The notes under the pieces are model-generated. The model was given only the letters and a program-made list of their open reading frames with translations, did no database searches and was not told the DNA's origin. A stretch of 64,000 bases of DNA from Bacteroidota bacterium (lineage in GTDB: Bacteria > Bacteroidota > Bacteroidia > Chitinophagales > Chitinophagaceae): contig JAEZGI010000084.1 in assembly GCA_023416995.1 (NCBI GenBank), positions 1-64,000 of the forward strand, written 5' to 3'. Position numbers and translations under genes: made by a program. This document shows, one piece after another, positions 60,784-64,000 of the stretch (position 1 is the stretch's first letter; each line of letters begins with the position of its first letter).

Positions 60784-63090
60784 TTATTGATACTTGTCCC
60801 AATCAAGAGTGTAGTTGCGTTCGGCGATGTTATGCTTACGCGCAAATTCGTTCCTGGCTTGCCTTACGGCATCGGCCCATTTACCCATCGGATATTTTAG
60901 TTGACGATAAATAAGATAACTCATATCTACTGTGCGTACCGGCTGATGATCTTTTACATCATCAACCTCGTCAACAAACTTTCTGCCGTTAGCTTCATGA
61001 ACGCGTGGATGCCAATCCTGGTACCAGGTAGTTGTAACCGTTTGTAACATCTCATTTCTCTGATCACGAATAACCGCTGCATGGTCAAGCGCATCATCAA
61101 CAAGAGTTACCGCCGCACGAGGGTTAGTGGTTGCGATTCCTGCTGCAGTTTCAAGCAGGTTATTGATTCTTTTTAGATCCAGCAGCATCCTGAGGTTCTG
61201 GCGTGTAAGCAAAGCAACAGACTCGAGTACCTGCAGGTTATAGTGCTGATACGATGCCATAATCATGTTTTGATTTAACAGGCTCATCAACTCATCACTT
61301 TGCTTAAGGTATTGCGCTGCAGCATCTAATCTTGGCTGGTTAGTTTTGTTCCATGAGTTGTTAAATGAAAGATTGTCACCTGATGGAACGGGCAAGGGCG
61401 GCAAGGTTTGATCTTTTGCCGGTTGAGCTGTGTCAAAGATTTTATAAGAATTGCCGAAGATCGGTGTGCGCCAGGGTGATACATCCCAGTCCCAGCTCTT
61501 ATCCCAGAAATCAGCCTGTTTGCTCAGTAATTCATAAACACGATGCATCTTAACATGGTTGCTACCATAGAAATTATGGTAGAAGCGTTGACTAAGATCT
61601 TCGGCCGTTACACCTTTGCTTTTCCAGCCCGGAGCTGCACCTGCAGCATAACCCAACCAGAAGGTTTCAGGATTTAACCCGGCATCACCCCATGCAGCAA
61701 CAATAACTCCCATTAGATCTGCTTTCTTGTCCGCAACGGTTGTTGTGATAGTATTCAACACCTCACCTACCCTGCCTTTTGCAATCTCACCCTGAAGTGC
61801 CTCATCATCATTCAGCGTTACGGTTGTGCTAACAGGAGCAACCTTCTTTGCATCAGGTTTATGGTATAATGGGAAATGTGGTTCCACGCCCTGGGTAGAT
61901 GTATAAATCAGCTGTCGCATACCATGCGCTTTTTGCTGAGCCGCCCAGTCTTTGTTATATACACCACTGATAATATGTGAAGGAATTGATTTTGTATCAT
62001 CCACGGTCAATGGAAACTCGGCCCAGATGATAACCTTTCTTCCTTTCGCATGAAGTTTATTGGAGATTTTTGTGATGTACTCTGCGAGTAATTTACCATT
62101 GCCACCCAGGGCTTCCGCTCTTGCTTTATCTTTCGGAGACTTGCCCACATAATAAGCTTCGTCAGTAGAAAACAGAACATACTTACCGCCTTTGTTGGCT
62201 TCAAACAGTTCATCGAACATGCCGAGTAATAACTTATCCGCTTCAGGACTCAGTACATCAAACTCATAATTTGAATTGGGAAACGCACGCAGCTTTTTAT
62301 ATTCAGGATGTTTCAGGATAAAAGAAACATGCGCGGGCCCGTCAATCCAGGGTACCAGTTCCATATAATGCGCTTTCGCATATTCACTGAGTTCTGCATA
62401 TTCGGCCGCAGTATATGCGTATGGTTCAACAAGGGGCCTGGCAGACTTGAACTGAAAGTGACCTTCCAGCTTCACAGTAAACGCATTGATCTTATAAAAA
62501 CTTGCCTGTTTGATGGCACGTTTCATAGCATCGAAACGTTGAATGTGATGTGCATTGTCCCAATAGATCATACGGAGATCCATATCGGGCCAATCTGTCA
62601 CTTCTCCCGCAGGAAAACTGACCTCATCACCGTTCCGGTTCAGCAATTGAAGCAGTGTTTGCACGCCGTAGAACAAACCCGGAGCAGCATTACCGGTTAC
62701 AGTGATTTTATTGGCACCGAGTTGAAGTTTATAAGCCTGCCGGCTCAATGAAGTTCTGTTGGTGTCAGTGGTCGGTCCGATCTTCACCGCACCACTATTT
62801 ATTTTGAGTTCAATAATGCGTTTAGAAGCAGCCGACCCCTGTTTTATCCGTAACCCGTAGCGATCTTTCAGCTCACCGGTAAGATTTGATAAAACCTGTA
62901 CTGCACCAGGTGCAGAGACTATCGTCCAACTATCATCAATGGTATAACGCGAATCAGTAAACGAACTTTGTTGCGGAACAGGCAGAATGTTAGCACCGGC
63001 TTTTTGTTCCGAACCACGGGTTTGTTGTGAATTGGCGTACGGGACAAAAATCAGCATTCCCAGCAGCAGTAAGAAACAGGTTCTTTTCAT
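60784..63090 (-). CDS. GH20-type beta-N-acetylhexosaminidase-like protein
   Basis: 768 residues with a signal peptide (1-21). A zincin-like GH20b domain (about 35-160, ANILPVPQQSSFTDSRYTI, GLFYGVQTLLQLL) is followed by the barrel: DWPDMDLRMIYWDNAHHIQRFD, VPWIDGPAHVSFILKHPEY, and VLFSTDEAYYVG with the Asp310-Glu311 pair expected to be the polarising and acid residues. The usual GGDE is replaced by STDE. About 280 residues after the barrel form a helical C-terminal extension not found in small hexosaminidases. It would release terminal GlcNAc or GalNAc, although the altered motif leaves the specificity open. Confidence 0.85.
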   Translation of the reverse strand: MKRTCFLLLLGMLIFVPYANSQQTRGSEQKAGANILPVPQQSSFTDSRYTIDDSWTIVSAPGAVQVLSNLTGELKDRYGLRIKQGSAASKRIIELKINSGAVKIGPTTDTNRTSLSRQAYKLQLGANKITVTGNAAPGLFYGVQTLLQLLNRNGDEVSFPAGEVTDWPDMDLRMIYWDNAHHIQRFDAMKRAIKQASFYKINAFTVKLEGHFQFKSARPLVEPYAYTAAEYAELSEYAKAHYMELVPWIDGPAHVSFILKHPEYKKLRAFPNSNYEFDVLSPEADKLLLGMFDELFEANKGGKYVLFSTDEAYYVGKSPKDKARAEALGGNGKLLAEYITKISNKLHAKGRKVIIWAEFPLTVDDTKSIPSHIISGVYNKDWAAQQKAHGMRQLIYTSTQGVEPHFPLYHKPDAKKVAPVSTTVTLNDDEALQGEIAKGRVGEVLNTITTTVADKKADLMGVIVAAWGDAGLNPETFWLGYAAGAAPGWKSKGVTAEDLSQRFYHNFYGSNHVKMHRVYELLSKQADFWDKSWDWDVSPWRTPIFGNSYKIFDTAQPAKDQTLPPLPVPSGDNLSFNNSWNKTNQPRLDAAAQYLKQSDELMSLLNQNMIMASYQHYNLQVLESVALLTRQNLRMLLDLKRINNLLETAAGIATTNPRAAVTLVDDALDHAAVIRDQRNEMLQTVTTTWYQDWHPRVHEANGRKFVDEVDDVKDHQPVRTVDMSYLIYRQLKYPMGKWADAVRQARNEFARKHNIAERNYTLDWDKYQ

Positions 63091-63130
63091 AATTAGTTGG
63101 TTTGGCCGGCACGATCCGGAATGGCTTACA

Positions 63131-64000
63131 CTAAAGGTTTCCTTTTTTCAATTCACTTACAGCATGATCAACTGCCCTTGCTGTAAGTGCCATATATGTT
63201 AATGATGGATTTTGTGTTGAGGTGGAAGTCATACATGCCCCATCTGTTACATAAACATTTTTACAGGCATGTAGTTGGTTCCATTTGTTAAGCAACGATG
63301 TTTTCGGATCGTGTCCCATTCTTACACCACCCATCTCATGAACATCATTACCAGGGTTGCGGGGAGTTTCATGGGTTTTGATATTGGTAAACCCGGCGCT
63401 TTCGAACATCTCGCTGAACTGGTCAAAATAGTCCTGCTTCATTTTCTCATCGTTCTCATCATACACAACAGAGATCTTCAGCAAAGGCATACCCCAGGCA
63501 TCTTTCTGCGAATGATCAAGAGCAACATAATTTGATTCCTTTGGTATGGTTTCCCCCATCATATGAGAGCCCACCCGCCATGGACCAGTTTTTGGATTCA
63601 ATAACTGCTCTTTGAGATCTGCACCTATACCACTGGTGTCACGGGATGAACTGCGGTGTGCAGAAAATCCGGCCGCATAACCACGCAGAAAATCAGTTTC
63701 CTGTTTATAAAGGTTCCTGAATCTGGGTATGTAGCCGCCACCCGCGGGATTGCGGCCCACTGTAGTGAACTCTTTGAATTTGTCTGTTTCTGCGGATACC
63801 CGTGCACTGTAATTATGAAAGGCTATATATTTTCCCATCAGCCCGTTATCATTGCCTAATCCATTCGGGAAACGGTTTGAAGTTGAATTCAGCAACAGCA
63901 GATTAGAGTTCAACGCACTGGCGTTAACAAAAATCACCGGTGCATAGTATTCAATCATCTCTTTTGTGTTGGCATCAATCACCCTGACCCCTGTAGCTTT
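63131..64000 (-). CDS. GMC oxidoreductase, C-terminal part (runs off the window)
   Basis: The frame is open to the window edge (ATGVRVIDANTKEMIEYYAP), so the 290 residues seen are the C-terminal half. They contain the GMC C-terminal domain: GNDVHEMGGVRMGHDPKTSLLNKW with the conserved His, then VYVTDGACMTSTSTQNPSLTYMAL with the second catalytic-site residue and FAD-contacting Asp (pieces quoted separately). The family oxidises sugar alcohols or sugars. In Bacteroidota, membrane-linked members act as glycoside 3-dehydrogenases. It is the first gene of the GMC-GH20-DUF4832-Gfo-SSS operon visible here. The FAD-binding N-terminus is outside the window. Confidence 0.88.
   Translation of the reverse strand, partial: KATGVRVIDANTKEMIEYYAPVIFVNASALNSNLLLLNSTSNRFPNGLGNDNGLMGKYIAFHNYSARVSAETDKFKEFTTVGRNPAGGGYIPRFRNLYKQETDFLRGYAAGFSAHRSSSRDTSGIGADLKEQLLNPKTGPWRVGSHMMGETIPKESNYVALDHSQKDAWGMPLLKISVVYDENDEKMKQDYFDQFSEMFESAGFTNIKTHETPRNPGNDVHEMGGVRMGHDPKTSLLNKWNQLHACKNVYVTDGACMTSTSTQNPSLTYMALTARAVDHAVSELKKGNL

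Overview
The window is chromosomal DNA of a Bacteroidota bacterium, most likely a member of the Chitinophagaceae or a close relative. This is inferred from two SusC/SusD pairs, promoters of the TTTG / TAnnTTTG type, a tmRNA whose tag reads GNTQYAMAA, a DUF3667 protein, and Tat-exported Gfo/Idh/MocA and isomerase-type sugar enzymes. There is no rRNA, tRNA, CRISPR array, prophage or recognisable transposase. The only RNA gene seen is ssrA.

Layout. Positions 1-735 hold two 5'-truncated gene remnants, an alpha/beta hydrolase and a short-chain dehydrogenase, fused head to head. Positions 838-9665 are an alpha-galactoside utilisation locus: a minus-strand operon of sugar porter, DUF5107-TPR protein, aldose 1-epimerase and GH36 alpha-galactosidase, diverging from an AraC-type regulator. 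Positions 9807-17765 are a plus-strand SusC-SusD-glycosylasparaginase-GntR-CutC operon, probably for Asn-linked GlcNAc or a related glyco-amino acid. It is followed by a convergent GH127 beta-L-arabinofuranosidase. Positions 21217-25916 are a stressosome operon (RsbR, RsbS, RsbT, an RsbT-RsbX fusion) that ends in a soluble PAS histidine kinase with an RsbT-like N-terminus and a single-domain response regulator.

Positions 26090-48300 are mostly housekeeping: tmRNA, ExbD, RseP, Dxr, a GH3-like adenylating enzyme, L21/L27, a 31-residue lysine/alanine-rich histone-like protein, a PolX-like protein with an eroded polymerase active site, a giant multi-TM NtrY-like kinase, MazG, a GDSL esterase with the YbbA/YbbP-type ABC transporter, and several secreted proteins of unknown function. 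One of these is built on an octapeptide NP repeat.

Positions 48453-64000 are a second carbohydrate region on the minus strand. One unit runs from a GMC oxidoreductase (cut by the window edge) through GH20, a DUF4832-like lipoprotein and a Gfo/Idh/MocA oxidoreductase to a sodium:solute symporter. A second unit is SusC-SusD, followed by a sugar-phosphate-isomerase-type TIM barrel. Between the two units lies a 2-kb gene-free stretch (54430-56449). It contains two inverted copies of a ~224-bp element with ~50-bp imperfect terminal inverted repeats, and between them a long degenerate array of ~26-bp tandem repeats. This is the most unusual non-coding structure in the window. The stressosome-to-histidine-kinase operon is the most unusual gene system.

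All functional calls come from motif recognition by eye. No database search was run.
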